This document shows, one piece after another, positions 1 to 8,299 of a DNA stretch of 32,652 nucleotides. The notes under the pieces were generated by a model. It saw only the letters and a program-made list of their open reading frames with translations. It did not search any database and was not told the origin of the DNA. This DNA comes from VFBF01 sp964530695 (GTDB lineage Bacteria; Pseudomonadota; Alphaproteobacteria; Caulobacterales; Aquidulcibacteraceae), in contig CAZGYQ010000030.1 in the NCBI GenBank assembly GCA_964530695.1, forward strand, positions 1-32,652, written 5' to 3'. Each line of letters begins with the position of its first letter. Position 1 is the first letter of the stretch. Made by a program: the position numbers and the translations under genes.

Positions 1-2
1 CC

Positions 3-449
3 GACAACGAGCCGGGGCGTCTCACGCTCATCGCGCGGTTCGGGTCCGACAAGGCCGCCGCAGGCCTGCCGCGCCTCGTGCGGGCTGTGCGGAAGGAGGG
101 CCGCAATGTTGTGTGGTCCTGCGATCCCATGCACGGCAACACGCTGAAGACGCAGTCCGGCTACAAGACGCGGCCGTTCGACCGGATCCTCGTGGAAGTG
201 CGCACCTTCATGGAAGTGCTGCCGGCCGAAGGCGCTTACCCGGGCGGCGTGCACGTGGAGATGACCGGCGCGCAGGTCACCGAATGCCTGGGCGGCGCTT
301 CGGCGGTGACGGAAGAGGATCTCTTCGACCGCTACCACACGCACTGCGATCCGCGCCTGAACGGCGCGCAGGCGCTCGATCTGGCGTTCCTCGTCGCCGA
401 AGGCCTGCGCAACACGCGCATCGAGGCGCGGCGCGCGGCGAACGGCTGA
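3..449 (+). CDS. Class II 3-deoxy-7-phosphoheptulonate (DAHP) synthase, C-terminal part
   Basis: The 5' part lies outside the window; the frame is open from base 3 and the last 148 residues are visible. The enzyme condenses phosphoenolpyruvate and erythrose 4-phosphate, the first step of the cytosolic shikimate pathway to aromatic amino acids. The visible segment carries hallmarks of the plant-like class II family: VVWSCDPMHGNT, then GGVHVEMTG followed by VTECLGG, and YHTHCDPRLNGAQAL close to the end, which include metal- and substrate-binding His, Glu and Asp residues. The stop TGA is followed 18 bases later by the end of a convergent gene. The family call is secure; regulation cannot be judged because the N-terminal part is missing. 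Confidence 0.95.
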   Translation, partial: DNEPGRLTLIARFGSDKAAAGLPRLVRAVRKEGRNVVWSCDPMHGNTLKTQSGYKTRPFDRILVEVRTFMEVLPAEGAYPGGVHVEMTGAQVTECLGGASAVTEEDLFDRYHTHCDPRLNGAQALDLAFLVAEGLRNTRIEARRAANG

Positions 450-467
450 GGGGTCGCGGCCGTTGCG

Positions 468-1199
468 CTATTTCAGCCGGGCGATGGCCTCCGCGCGCGA
501 GCGCACGCCCAGCGTCCGGTAGATCGCGGCGAGGTGGATTTTCACCGTGCCTTCGGCGAGTTCGAGCCCGGCGGCGATCTTGCGTGTCGAGGCGCCCGTG
601 AGCAACAGCTCGACGACAGCCTTCTGGCGCGGCGTAAACGTGGGGGCCCTGGGCGCACCGCCTACGGTTGCATCGGCCCGCCCGCGCCCGACACGACGGT
701 CCATCGGGCGCAACTCCGATGCGGGCCCAGATGCAGGCCCCGGCGCAGGTCTTGCCCGGCCGTCGCGGAGCGCATGCAGTTCGCCGATCACGGCGAGATA
801 CGACTGGATGAGTTCGGGCCTCAGACCGGCCAAGGACACTTCGACCAGCGCGGACTCGGTCAGGTGGATCGCATGCACCACGCGCAAGCGCGCGGCTTCG
901 TCCCGCGGGCTGTTTTCGCCGTGGCCGCCGCCGTTGCGGCGCGCGACCCAGTCCGCGCGGAGACGGTCCATCGAGTCGTCCAGAAACATCACCCCGCCGT
1001 CGTCCAGCGGTTCCGCGCCAGAGTCCGCGGAGCCAGATTCCGTGGAGAAGGGATTTCCTTCCGGCCCGGCTGGGTACGAGCCGGCATCGTGCAGTCCGTT
1101 CGCCGGAGCCCTGGCGTCCGGCGGCGCGCTGTCATGATGTGCGCGTTCGCGCGTGCCTAGGTCCGAGGTCTGCCACCTAGGTTGCTGGGAGTAGGGCAT
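468..1199 (-). CDS. LuxR-type HTH transcriptional regulator
   Basis: A 243-residue protein whose last 60 residues form a LuxR/GerE helix-turn-helix: FTPRQKAVVELLLTGAS, then IAAGLELAEGTVKIHLAAIY and a closing LGVRSRAEAIARL. It should bind DNA as a dimer and control transcription. The N-terminal 180 residues are rich in Pro, Ala, Gly and Arg, show no recognisable receiver, PAS or autoinducer domain, and have a short helical stretch around VVHAIHLTESALVEVSLAGL. I chose the ATG at 1199 because AGGAG lies six bases upstream (1206-1210); the frame stays open to a TTG at 1256. It is oriented the same way as the LuxR solo upstream, with 145 bases between the solo's stop and this start. Its signal and targets are unknown. 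Confidence 0.8.
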   Translation of the reverse strand: MPYSQQPRWQTSDLGTRERAHHDSAPPDARAPANGLHDAGSYPAGPEGNPFSTESGSADSGAEPLDDGGVMFLDDSMDRLRADWVARRNGGGHGENSPRDEAARLRVVHAIHLTESALVEVSLAGLRPELIQSYLAVIGELHALRDGRARPAPGPASGPASELRPMDRRVGRGRADATVGGAPRAPTFTPRQKAVVELLLTGASTRKIAAGLELAEGTVKIHLAAIYRTLGVRSRAEAIARLK

Positions 1200-1344
1200 G
1201 CCGGGCTCCTGTCCAGTGCATGCTCCAGCGGTCGAGTGATTGCTCCAATTCGCCAACGGCCTGAAGAGGGTACGGCCATAAGGCGTGGCGAGTTTGGCCT
1301 AGCCGAACGGCATGGGCAAAAACACTGGACCCGCCCGGGCGACT

Positions 1345-2085
1345 TCAGTTGAGCACGTCGTCGAACGAAATCTGAGAACTGTAGAGCGCGCGCACGACGA
1401 GTTGAGTGCGCGTCGTGACATCGTATCGCTTCATCGCCGCCTGAATGTGCTTGTGCACCGTTTCCTTGCTGATCTCAAGCAGCCGGCCGATTTCCCAGTC
1501 TCCCTTCCCGCGCGCCACGAGCGTGATGCAGTCGAGCTGCCGCGCCGTGAGATCGGGCGGCGCGGGGGACGGAAATTTATTGGCTTTTGCGATCCGGCGC
1601 GTGGCGTCATAGGCGAGGGCGCCGAGGTATTGGGCGTGCGGAAAGACGCGCGGCCGCAGCGCCTGGTCCCTGCGAACCGCAAACTGGATCGCGCCGCAGA
1701 TGTCATCCACGAGATTGGCGGGCACGATGTACCCCTCGCCGACGCCGAACTCACGATAGTCGCGCTGGATTTCCTGGTACCCGGCTGACGGAGGCGCCAT
1801 TTCGAGCGCCTGCGACCAGGAAAACCCGGCGATCCTGCTTCTGCAGAGCGCCGGCAGGGGGCTGAACTTTACGTGCTGCTTGGCGATGGCGAGCTGCCTG
1901 AGGCCTTCGGGAATGTTTGTGACGTTCGCGACATTGGCGGCGAGCGGATCGTTCACGTAGTGCGTCAGCGCGAAATAGGCGAAGCCGAGCCGCGTCGCGA
2001 CCTCGTCCATATACCGTTCGAGATCGACGTAGGAGGATATGGATTTCGCAAGCGCCGCGAAGCGCTCAACCTCTTCGGTTTTCAC
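1345..2085 (-). CDS. LuxR solo: autoinducer-binding-like domain plus LuxR HTH
   Basis: A 246-residue regulator with the two-domain layout of quorum-sensing LuxR/TraR proteins: a ligand-binding-like domain (about 15-165) and a GerE helix-turn-helix (178-235; LTARQLDCITLVARGK, then ISKETVHKHIQAAMKRY). No luxI-type synthase is in the window. An ungapped alignment to TraR keeps Pro76, Trp90 and Gly118 (TraR P71, W85, G113), but has Leu62, Ala66 and Ser75 where TraR has W57, Y61 and D70. The ligand is therefore probably not a standard acyl-homoserine lactone. The start is a GTG at 2085 with only a weak GGA upstream. The family is clear; the ligand is unknown. Confidence 0.85.
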   Translation of the reverse strand: MKTEEVERFAALAKSISSYVDLERYMDEVATRLGFAYFALTHYVNDPLAANVANVTNIPEGLRQLAIAKQHVKFSPLPALCRSRIAGFSWSQALEMAPPSAGYQEIQRDYREFGVGEGYIVPANLVDDICGAIQFAVRRDQALRPRVFPHAQYLGALAYDATRRIAKANKFPSPAPPDLTARQLDCITLVARGKGDWEIGRLLEISKETVHKHIQAAMKRYDVTTRTQLVVRALYSSQISFDDVLN

Positions 2086-2827
2086 TTTCGGTTCCGTCCA
2101 GTCCCGAGCATGCGTCGAAGCGCGGGCTTTTCAAAGTCGTTTCAAGACCATTCCGCCGGATGATGATGTAGGCGATTTTCCTGACGATCAGATCACATTG
2201 GCGCCGAACACGCCGCCGGCGCTGAAAATGAGGGAATAGCGTAGGGGCCAATCCCGCACTTTGCGCCGTCCCAGCCCTTGGCCGCCAACAAACGCAGAAG
2301 AATCTATCCGACCGGAGTCTTTCTGCGCGGATACTCCTCCTCGCGCGCCGTTCACGGGAGGGCTTCGAGGAGCTCCGAAATCTTCAGGCGGACGGGGCGC
2401 GGTCGGCGTGGAACGCCCGCGGGGAAGCAAACCGCGGGGTCCGGGACAGTCGGGTGTCCCGCACGTTGCACCGGCAGCGCGAGGTGGAGCCAAGACAGGC
2501 TGCTCCGGCACGTGAGGGCTCTGCCCTCGGCGACCGGCCGGACCGTACGTTGCGGAGTAATTCTCCGATCCAGCAACTCCTGCTCTCGCGTCCGGGAATA
2601 ACGGCCGAACCGGGGCGCAAGGTCGAGCGTCACTACCCGCCGGTCGCAAGGCCGGCATTTAACGGCGCTTTGCCTTGCGCCCCGCCTCCCGCTTGCGAGC
2701 GGCGACGCCGCGTCCGCGCCCGGACGGCGGCGCGATGTGGCGTGTGCGGAGGAAAATGCGAAAATTCGCGCGCCGGCGTGACGGCGGCGACTGTGCTGAT
2801 TCGGGACGCCATGTTATGAGGCAGCCC
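2086..2827. other. 742-base stretch with no convincing gene
   Basis: Open frames exist on both strands here, but their translations are rich in Arg, Pro, Gly and Ser, resemble no family I know, and contradict each other. The stretch should contain the promoter of the minus-strand LuxR solo and that of the plus-strand SH3-like gene. A short imperfect stem pairs CGCAAGGC near 2645 with GCCTTGCG about 20 bases further on. I see no RNA gene or mobile element. Confidence 0.5.
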
Positions 2828-3493
2828 ATGATCCAGCCTTGGCCCCACGGAGACTTCATCGACCGCGCAACGGCGCGCGCGCGTCGCGCGTGGGCGCAGT
2901 TGCGGGCGGTTGCAGCCCCGGCGGCGCAGTTCGGCTCTCCAGCCAGCATGACCATGGGCGCGGCGCTTGGCGTCGTCGTTTTCGGCGGCGCGCTGGCCGG
3001 CTGGTCCGCGGGGAGCGCGCCGGCGTCGGCGGCGCGGATGGTCGCCGAACAGGCCGCCATCACCATGACGCAGATTTCGGCGCCCGCGCCTGTTGGCGCG
3101 CCGCCGCCCCCGCCGGTCCAGCTGGCGCTCGACTATGACGTCGTGTTCTTCTGGCCGAAGTCGCCGCAGACCGTCGCCGAAGCCGTCGCCATCCGCGAGG
3201 GCCCGGCTGAATATGCGAAGGCGATCCGGTCGGCGCGGCCAGGCGAGCGGTTGCGGATCAACGGACGTGTAGAGGCGGCGCCGGACGGACCCTGGATGCG
3301 CGTGCGCCTGGAGGACGGTCGCGACGGATACTTCGCCGGCGAAACGATTGAGGTCGCCGCATTCCGCCGTCGTCGCGCCGAGGAGCCCGCGGCGGAGGCC
3401 GCCCCGGCGCTGGAAGACCCGCAGGTTCATACCGGCGCGCCGCTGATCGTCGCCGGACCCGCCTCGGAGCCGGACGGCCCGCCGTCGTTCTGA
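2828..3493 (+). CDS. Membrane-anchored protein with bacterial SH3-like domain
   Basis: A 221-residue protein. Residues 1-40 are basic and amphipathic, 43-60 form one transmembrane helix (GAALGVVVFGGALAGW), 85-97 are a Pro/Ala linker, and about 115-177 look like an SH3b domain (AIREGPAEYAKAIRSARPGE, then DGPWMRVRLEDGRDGYF). This layout suggests an inner-membrane protein with its SH3 domain in the periplasm, where such domains often bind peptidoglycan or peptides. The C-terminal tail is acidic and Pro/Ala-rich and probably disordered. The ATG at 2828 was chosen because TGAGG lies six bases upstream; an in-frame ATG at 2816 would overlap that site. The specific function is unknown. Confidence 0.7.
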   Translation: MIQPWPHGDFIDRATARARRAWAQLRAVAAPAAQFGSPASMTMGAALGVVVFGGALAGWSAGSAPASAARMVAEQAAITMTQISAPAPVGAPPPPPVQLALDYDVVFFWPKSPQTVAEAVAIREGPAEYAKAIRSARPGERLRINGRVEAAPDGPWMRVRLEDGRDGYFAGETIEVAAFRRRRAEEPAAEAAPALEDPQVHTGAPLIVAGPASEPDGPPSF

Positions 3494-3568
3494 GACCTCG
3501 CTTCCCCACATCACACAGTCCCGCGCGCCCGGCCTTTTCCGGACGCGCCCGCCGGTCGAACCCCCTCC

Positions 3569-4906
3569 ATGTCAGTTCCATCACTCCTGCCGCGGCTCGT
3601 CCGCCTCGCCGGTCCCGTCGCCATCGCGCGGCTGGGGATCATGGGCATGGGCGTCGCCGACACCATCATCGTAGGCCAGCTCGCGCCGAAGGAACTCTCG
3701 CACCTTGCGCTCGGCTGGGCGCCGACGGGGCTTTTTCTCGTCGGCGCAATCGGTCTTCTCGTGGCGGTGCAGGTCCTTGGCGCGCGCGCCATCGGCCAGG
3801 GCAATCCCACCCATGCCGGCGCGGTGCTGCGGCGAGGCCTCGTCATCAGCTGGATCGCCGGCGGCGCATCGGCCGCGCTCATCGCGCTGGGCGCCACGCC
3901 CGCGCTGCTCGCGCTCGGCATCAAGCCGGATCTGGCGGTCGCGGCCGGCAAGGTCGCGACGGTGCTGGGCTTGTCCATCCCGTTGCACCTGACATTCATC
4001 GCCGCGTCATTCTTCATGGAAGCGATTTCGCGGCCAAACGCGGGCGCCGCGGTAATGTGGCTCGGCAACGCCGTGAATATCGGCCTCAACATCGTGCTGG
4101 TGTCGAAGTTCGGCGCGGTGGGTTCGGCGTGGGCGACCGTGGGCGCGCGGGTGTTTCTCGTCGGGGGCCTGCTCGGCTGGATTTACTTCAAGTTGCGCGA
4201 TAGCGGCTTCGGGATCGCGCAGGCGGCGCCGTCGACAGCGCCGGGTTTCCGCGCGATGCTCGCCGTGGGCGCGGCGGCGGCGGTCAGTCAGGTGGCGGAG
4301 GCGGGCGCCTTCGGCGGCATGACGGTGATCGCGGGGCGCATCGGCGAGGACGCCGTGTCGACCTATCAGATCGCGCTCAACGTGCTTGCGGTCGTGTTCA
4401 TGGTCGCGCTGGGGATCGCCGCGGCGACACAGGTGCTGGTTTCGGAATCAATCGGCGCCGACAACCCCGCGCAGGCCACCCGCGCCGGCTGGCTCGGGCT
4501 CGGCGTCAACACGCTGGCGATGTTTGCGGCAGGGGGCGTGCTGTTGCTGTTCGCGCACCCGGTCGGACGCGCCTACAGCGCCGATCCAGCGCTGGTTGCG
4601 GCGGTGGCGGCGCTCATGCCGATCGCGGCGCTGGTGCTGGCGCCGGACGGCGGGCAAGTCGTGGCCGCGGCGGCCCTGCGCGGGCGCGGGGACAACTGGT
4701 TCCCGACTGCCAGCCACGTCTTTGCCTACGTGATCGTGATGCCGCCGCTCGCGTTTTTTCTCGGTGAAATGCTGGGACGCGGCGTGACAGGCTTGATGGA
4801 GGCCATCTTCGTCGCGAGTTGCATTTCCGTCGGCGTGCTCGTCGCGCGGTTCGCGTGGCTTACACGCTGTGCGCAGGATCGTTTCGCGCAACCGCGCGAA
4901 ACGTGA
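3569..4906 (+). CDS. MATE family multidrug/cation efflux transporter
   Basis: A 445-residue polytopic inner-membrane protein with about twelve hydrophobic segments and MATE (NorM/DinF-like) features: an N-terminal LAGPVAIARLGIMGMGVADTIIVGQ and the internal repeat beginning around ISWIAGGASAALIALGA. MATE transporters expel organic cations, drugs or metabolites in exchange for Na+ or H+. The length is normal for the family. It starts 75 bases after the SH3-like gene, which is plausible for co-transcription, but the ATG has no clear ribosome-binding site. Its last codons lie inside a strong hairpin shared with the convergent gene. The substrate cannot be inferred. Confidence 0.93.
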   Translation: MSVPSLLPRLVRLAGPVAIARLGIMGMGVADTIIVGQLAPKELSHLALGWAPTGLFLVGAIGLLVAVQVLGARAIGQGNPTHAGAVLRRGLVISWIAGGASAALIALGATPALLALGIKPDLAVAAGKVATVLGLSIPLHLTFIAASFFMEAISRPNAGAAVMWLGNAVNIGLNIVLVSKFGAVGSAWATVGARVFLVGGLLGWIYFKLRDSGFGIAQAAPSTAPGFRAMLAVGAAAAVSQVAEAGAFGGMTVIAGRIGEDAVSTYQIALNVLAVVFMVALGIAAATQVLVSESIGADNPAQATRAGWLGLGVNTLAMFAAGGVLLLFAHPVGRAYSADPALVAAVAALMPIAALVLAPDGGQVVAAAALRGRGDNWFPTASHVFAYVIVMPPLAFFLGEMLGRGVTGLMEAIFVASCISVGVLVARFAWLTRCAQDRFAQPRET

Positions 4907-4915
4907 ATCCTGCGC
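4871..4915. terminator. Long hairpin at a convergent gene junction (probable bidirectional terminator)
   Basis: An outer arm GCGCAGGAT (4871-4879) pairs with ATCCTGCGC (4907-4915), and an inner arm CGTTTCGCGC (4880-4889) pairs with GCGCGAAACG (4894-4903) around an AACC loop. That gives 19 perfect base pairs, interrupted only by a 3-base bulge at 4904-4906, which is the TGA stop of the MATE gene. It lies four bases from the stop of the minus-strand gene. There is no strong U-tract on either side, so the termination mechanism is inferred. Confidence 0.7.
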
Positions 4916-4919
4916 TCAA

Positions 4920-5810
4920 TCAAACACCGAGGATCCAGCCTTCTTCCTGCGTGACGGTTTCGACGATCGCGTCCTGATCCTTCTTCGGACCGAACGCGGC
5001 GGCGAGCCGGCCTTTCTCGTCGAGCGCGGCGAAGTGCTCGGCGGCGGCGCGCACCTGCACGGCGTCCTTCACTTCGCCTGCGCCGGGTTTTCCGGCGTAC
5101 ATGGTCGGATAGATTTCCGCCGCCACCACGGCCACGCCCTCGAGATCATCGGCCGTCAGCGTTTTCCAGCCCGTCTCGAACGGCCAGAGCTTCAGCCCGT
5201 CGCCGAGCTTGCCCTTCAGCTTTTTCAGCACGGGCAGACCCGTCAGCGCCTGTCCGCCGACGGAGCCCTGATAATAGAGCTTCCAGATCGGCGAGGTGCC
5301 CTTGATCGCCTGTTCCGCCGATCGATATTCGGGCAGGTCTTCGGCGGTGTGATCGCGCGGGCGCTTCACCGCGAGCATGGTCTGGGCGTCCTTCGCCGGG
5401 CAGCCCCAGAACGGGAACGCCTCGCCGGTCATCAGCCGGTTCATCTTCGCGCCGATCTGGAAGCGGTTGTTGGTGTTGTCCGGCTTGTCGCGCATCTCGG
5501 CGGCGACGAAGTCGATCAGCGCCGACCACGGCGCGCCCTTCAGCTTCAGCGCAGCCGCTGTCCCTTTCGGAAAGCCGAGCGGGAAGTCCAAGCCCAGCAG
5601 CACGCGATCATTGCGGCGCGCGAGATCGGCGAGCGTCTTTTCGATCAGCGCCAGCGCTTCGGCGCGTGTGGACGGGTTGTGCGCTTCGAACGCCAGCTGG
5701 AAGCGGACGTTCTTTTTCAGCACCCCGATCCAGATGGAATCGGAGCCGGTCGTGGGTTTGGAGGCGGCGCTCCAGTCGACCATGACGTAGGCGTCGAACA
5801 GACGGGACAT
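4920..5810 (-). CDS. Conserved protein of unknown function (RNase H-like, DUF429-like)
   Basis: A 296-residue soluble protein starting MSRLFDAYVMVDWSAASKP. The early Asp in a VMVDWSAAS strand, a later VLLGLDFPLGFPKG strand with another Asp, and the FETGWK and AAEIYPTMYAG segments resemble ribonuclease-H-like folds such as DUF429, where acidic residues end strands of the core sheet. From memory, alphaproteobacterial homologues are sometimes named cobalamin biosynthesis CbiG; nothing here supports that name. It lies 26 bases downstream of the oxidoreductase gene on the same strand, so the two may be co-transcribed. I assign no function. Confidence 0.75.
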   Translation of the reverse strand: MSRLFDAYVMVDWSAASKPTTGSDSIWIGVLKKNVRFQLAFEAHNPSTRAEALALIEKTLADLARRNDRVLLGLDFPLGFPKGTAAALKLKGAPWSALIDFVAAEMRDKPDNTNNRFQIGAKMNRLMTGEAFPFWGCPAKDAQTMLAVKRPRDHTAEDLPEYRSAEQAIKGTSPIWKLYYQGSVGGQALTGLPVLKKLKGKLGDGLKLWPFETGWKTLTADDLEGVAVVAAEIYPTMYAGKPGAGEVKDAVQVRAAAEHFAALDEKGRLAAAFGPKKDQDAIVETVTQEEGWILGV

Positions 5811-5836
5811 GTAACTCAGGCTCTAGAGGAGAAAAA

Positions 5837-6841
5837 TCAGCCCAGCTTGACGAGCATCTTGCCGGTGTTGCCGCCGGAGAAGAGGTTGAGGAACGCCTGC
5901 GGGGCGTTGTCGACGCCGTGCTCCACGGTCTCTTCCCACTTGATCTTTCCCTCGGCGATCCACTGCGTCATGTCCGTCAGGAACTGGGCGCGCTGGCCCC
6001 AGTAGTTCGAGACGATGAAGCCCTGGATCTTCAGGCTCTTGCCGACGACGTAGATGAGATTGCGCGGGCCGGGCTTCGGCGCGGTGTCGTTGTACTGCGA
6101 GATCATCCCGCACTCGGCGAAGCGCGCGCCCGGACGCGCCACTTCGAGCGCCACTTCAAGATGCTCGCCGCCGACATTGTCGAAATAGACGTCGATGCCC
6201 TTGGGCGCTGCTGCGCGCACGGCGGCGAGGAGATCGCCGCAGGTCTTGTAGTTCACGACTTCATCGACGCCGACGCCCTTCAGCCACTTCGCCTTGTCGT
6301 CGGAGCCGACCGACGCCACGACCGTGCAGCCCTTGATCTTGGCGATCTGCGCCACGATCGAGCCCACAGCGCCCGCGCCGCCGGAGACGAACACGGTTTC
6401 GCCGGGCTTGGGATCGCCGATGTTCAGGAGGCCGGTGTAGGCGGTCATGCCCGGCATGCCGAGCACGCCGAGATAGGCCTGCGGCGGGGCGTTGGAGGCG
6501 GGCAGTTTCTGCAGCGCGCCGGCCGGGCCCACGAACGCCTCGCGCCAGCCGAACATGGACTCCACCAGATCGCCAGCCTTGAAGGCCGGGTCGCCGGACG
6601 CGACCACCTGGCCGACCGCGCCGCCCTGCAGGGCCTCGCCGATCTGGAAGGGCGGCACATAGCTTTCCCGGTCGTACATCCGGCCGCGCATGTAGGGATC
6701 GACGGACATCCACAGGTTCTTGACCAGAACCTCGCCGGGGCCGGGATCGGCCAGCGTCACTGAGGCGACCTCGAAGTTCTCGGCCTTCGGCGTGCCGACG
6801 GGGCGGCTTTTCAGGCGGACTTCACGCGACGTATGGGCCAT
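5837..6841 (-). CDS. NADP-dependent medium-chain oxidoreductase (zinc-independent, CurA/LTB4DH-like)
   Basis: A 334-residue cytosolic enzyme of the leukotriene B4 12-hydroxydehydrogenase/CurA branch of the medium-chain dehydrogenases. Seen: the N-terminal MAHTSREVRLKSRPVGTP, the branch signature LWMSVDPYMRGRM (43-55), YLGVLGMPGMTAYTGLL (123-139), and the nucleotide loop SGGAGAVGS (153-161). It has no zinc-ligand pattern. These enzymes reduce the double bond of alpha,beta-unsaturated aldehydes and ketones with NADPH, often as detoxification. The start at 6841 has AGGGAGG five bases upstream (6847-6853); longer in-frame upstream starts run into the divergent gltX and are rejected. Confidence 0.93.
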   Translation of the reverse strand: MAHTSREVRLKSRPVGTPKAENFEVASVTLADPGPGEVLVKNLWMSVDPYMRGRMYDRESYVPPFQIGEALQGGAVGQVVASGDPAFKAGDLVESMFGWREAFVGPAGALQKLPASNAPPQAYLGVLGMPGMTAYTGLLNIGDPKPGETVFVSGGAGAVGSIVAQIAKIKGCTVVASVGSDDKAKWLKGVGVDEVVNYKTCGDLLAAVRAAAPKGIDVYFDNVGGEHLEVALEVARPGARFAECGMISQYNDTAPKPGPRNLIYVVGKSLKIQGFIVSNYWGQRAQFLTDMTQWIAEGKIKWEETVEHGVDNAPQAFLNLFSGGNTGKMLVKLG

Positions 6842-6922
6842 CGGGGCCTCCCTGGCATGCTTTTGGGACTGCTTGTGGATCGTTTCGGCGGATTTGCGCC
6901 CATTCACCACGGCGGGCCGCGC

Positions 6923-6951
6923 TTGTCCAAGGGGCCGGCAGCCGCGATAAG
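6923..6951 (+). promoter_or_regulatory. Candidate promoter of gltX (near-leaderless start)
   Basis: TTGTCC (6923-6928) and GATAAG (6946-6951) are separated by exactly 17 bases, a good sigma-70 layout, each matching four of six consensus positions. The gltX ATG follows only five bases after the -10 element, so the transcript would start at or next to the initiation codon. There is no ribosome-binding site in front of that ATG. Confidence 0.5.
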
Positions 6952-6956
6952 GCGCG

Positions 6957-8294
6957 ATGCAACCCAGACTGCGTTTCGCGCCGAGCCCCACGGGCCGGCT
7001 CCATGTCGGCAATATCCGCACGGCCCTCCTGAACTGGCTCTTCGCGCGCCAGCAGGGCGGCCAGATGCTCCTGCGCATCGACGACACCGATCTCGAGCGC
7101 TCCACGAAGGCGTTCGAGGAAGGCATCGAGACCGATCTCAGATGGCTCGGCCTCGACTGGGACGAGCGCGCGCAGCAGTCGGCGCGGTTTGCGTCCTATG
7201 ACGCGGCGGCGGAAAAACTGAAGGCTGCGGGCCTGCTGTATCCCTGCTACGAGACCGAGGACGAACTCGAGCGTAAACGCCGCATCGCGCAGTCGCGCAA
7301 CAAGCCGCCGGTGTACGATCGCGCGGCGCTGTCGCTGACGGACGCCGATCGCGCCGCGCTTGAGGCGGGAGGCCGCAAGGCGCACTGGCGCTACAAGCTC
7401 TCGGGCAAGCGCGTGGAATGGACCGACCTCGTGCGCGGGCCGCAGTCGATCGACACGACATCCCTGTCCGACCCCGTCCTCATCCGCGCCGACGGCGCCT
7501 ATCTCTACACGCTGCCGTCCGTCGTCGATGACATCGAGTACAAGATCACGCACATCGTGCGCGGCGAAGATCACGTCACCAACACCGGCGTGCAGGCGGA
7601 AATCTTCGAGGCGCTTGGCGCAAAGCTGCCGATATTCGGGCACTTTCCGCTGCTCGTCGGCGCCGATGGCGAGGCGCTGTCGAAGCGGCTCGGTTCGCTT
7701 TCGGCGCAGATGCTGCGCGACGACGGCTTCGAGCCGATCGCCATTCTCAGCCATCTGGCGAAACTCGGCACGTCCGATCCCGTGGAGGCGCGACCGGATT
7801 TCGCGACGCTCGCGGCGGAGTTTTCCTACGGCAAGATCGGGCGCGCGCCGGCGCGGTTCGATCCCGAAGAGCTGAAGCGCGTCAACGCTGCGGTGCTGCA
7901 CGCCATGCCGTACGACGCCGTGAAGGATCGCCTCGCGGCGTTGGGCGCGGATATCGGCGAGACGTTCTGGAACACGGTGCGCGCCAATCTCGTGCTTCTG
8001 CCGGATGTCACGGCGTGGGTGAAGGTGATCGCCGGGCCGATCACGCCGGTGATCGCGGACGCAGGGTTTGCGGAAGCGGCGCTGAGCGTGCTGCCGAAGG
8101 GGCCATACGACGCGTCGTCGTGGGGCGCATTCGTCGAGGCGGTGAAGGGCAAGACGGGCGCGAAGGGCAAGGGCCTCTTCATGCCGCTGCGCCAGGCGCT
8201 GACGGCGATGGATCACGGGCCGGAGATGGCGCCGCTGTTTGCGCTCATCGGCGAAGAGAAGGCCCGCGCGCGCCTGAGCGGGCAGGCGGCGTAA
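6957..8294 (+). CDS. gltX: Glutamate--tRNA ligase
   Basis: A 445-residue class I aminoacyl-tRNA synthetase. It joins glutamate to tRNA-Glu using ATP, and if non-discriminating also to tRNA-Gln for later amidation by GatCAB. The HIGH motif reads HVGN (16-19) within FAPSPTGRLHVGNIRTALL, IDDTDLERS follows (41-49), and the KMSKS-type loop is ALSKRLGS (240-247). It matches the shorter alphaproteobacterial subtype in which LSKRLGSLS replaces the usual KLSKRHGA; these genomes commonly carry two GluRS genes, so a second copy is expected elsewhere. The ATG at 6957 fits the family start. It is divergent from the oxidoreductase gene and followed five bases later by the TIR gene. Confidence 0.96.
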   Translation: MQPRLRFAPSPTGRLHVGNIRTALLNWLFARQQGGQMLLRIDDTDLERSTKAFEEGIETDLRWLGLDWDERAQQSARFASYDAAAEKLKAAGLLYPCYETEDELERKRRIAQSRNKPPVYDRAALSLTDADRAALEAGGRKAHWRYKLSGKRVEWTDLVRGPQSIDTTSLSDPVLIRADGAYLYTLPSVVDDIEYKITHIVRGEDHVTNTGVQAEIFEALGAKLPIFGHFPLLVGADGEALSKRLGSLSAQMLRDDGFEPIAILSHLAKLGTSDPVEARPDFATLAAEFSYGKIGRAPARFDPEELKRVNAAVLHAMPYDAVKDRLAALGADIGETFWNTVRANLVLLPDVTAWVKVIAGPITPVIADAGFAEAALSVLPKGPYDASSWGAFVEAVKGKTGAKGKGLFMPLRQALTAMDHGPEMAPLFALIGEEKARARLSGQAA

Positions 8295-8299
8295 GCGCC

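Noticed and set aside
2188..2658. A 156-residue open frame on the minus strand and several overlapping plus-strand frames
   Set aside because: Low-complexity Arg/Pro/Gly translations on both strands, no family resemblance and no ribosome-binding site; typical of GC-rich DNA where stops are rare.
8015..8299. An N-terminal extension of the TIR protein into gltX
   Set aside because: The extension translates gltX in the wrong frame; the TIR fold begins right after the GTG at 8300.
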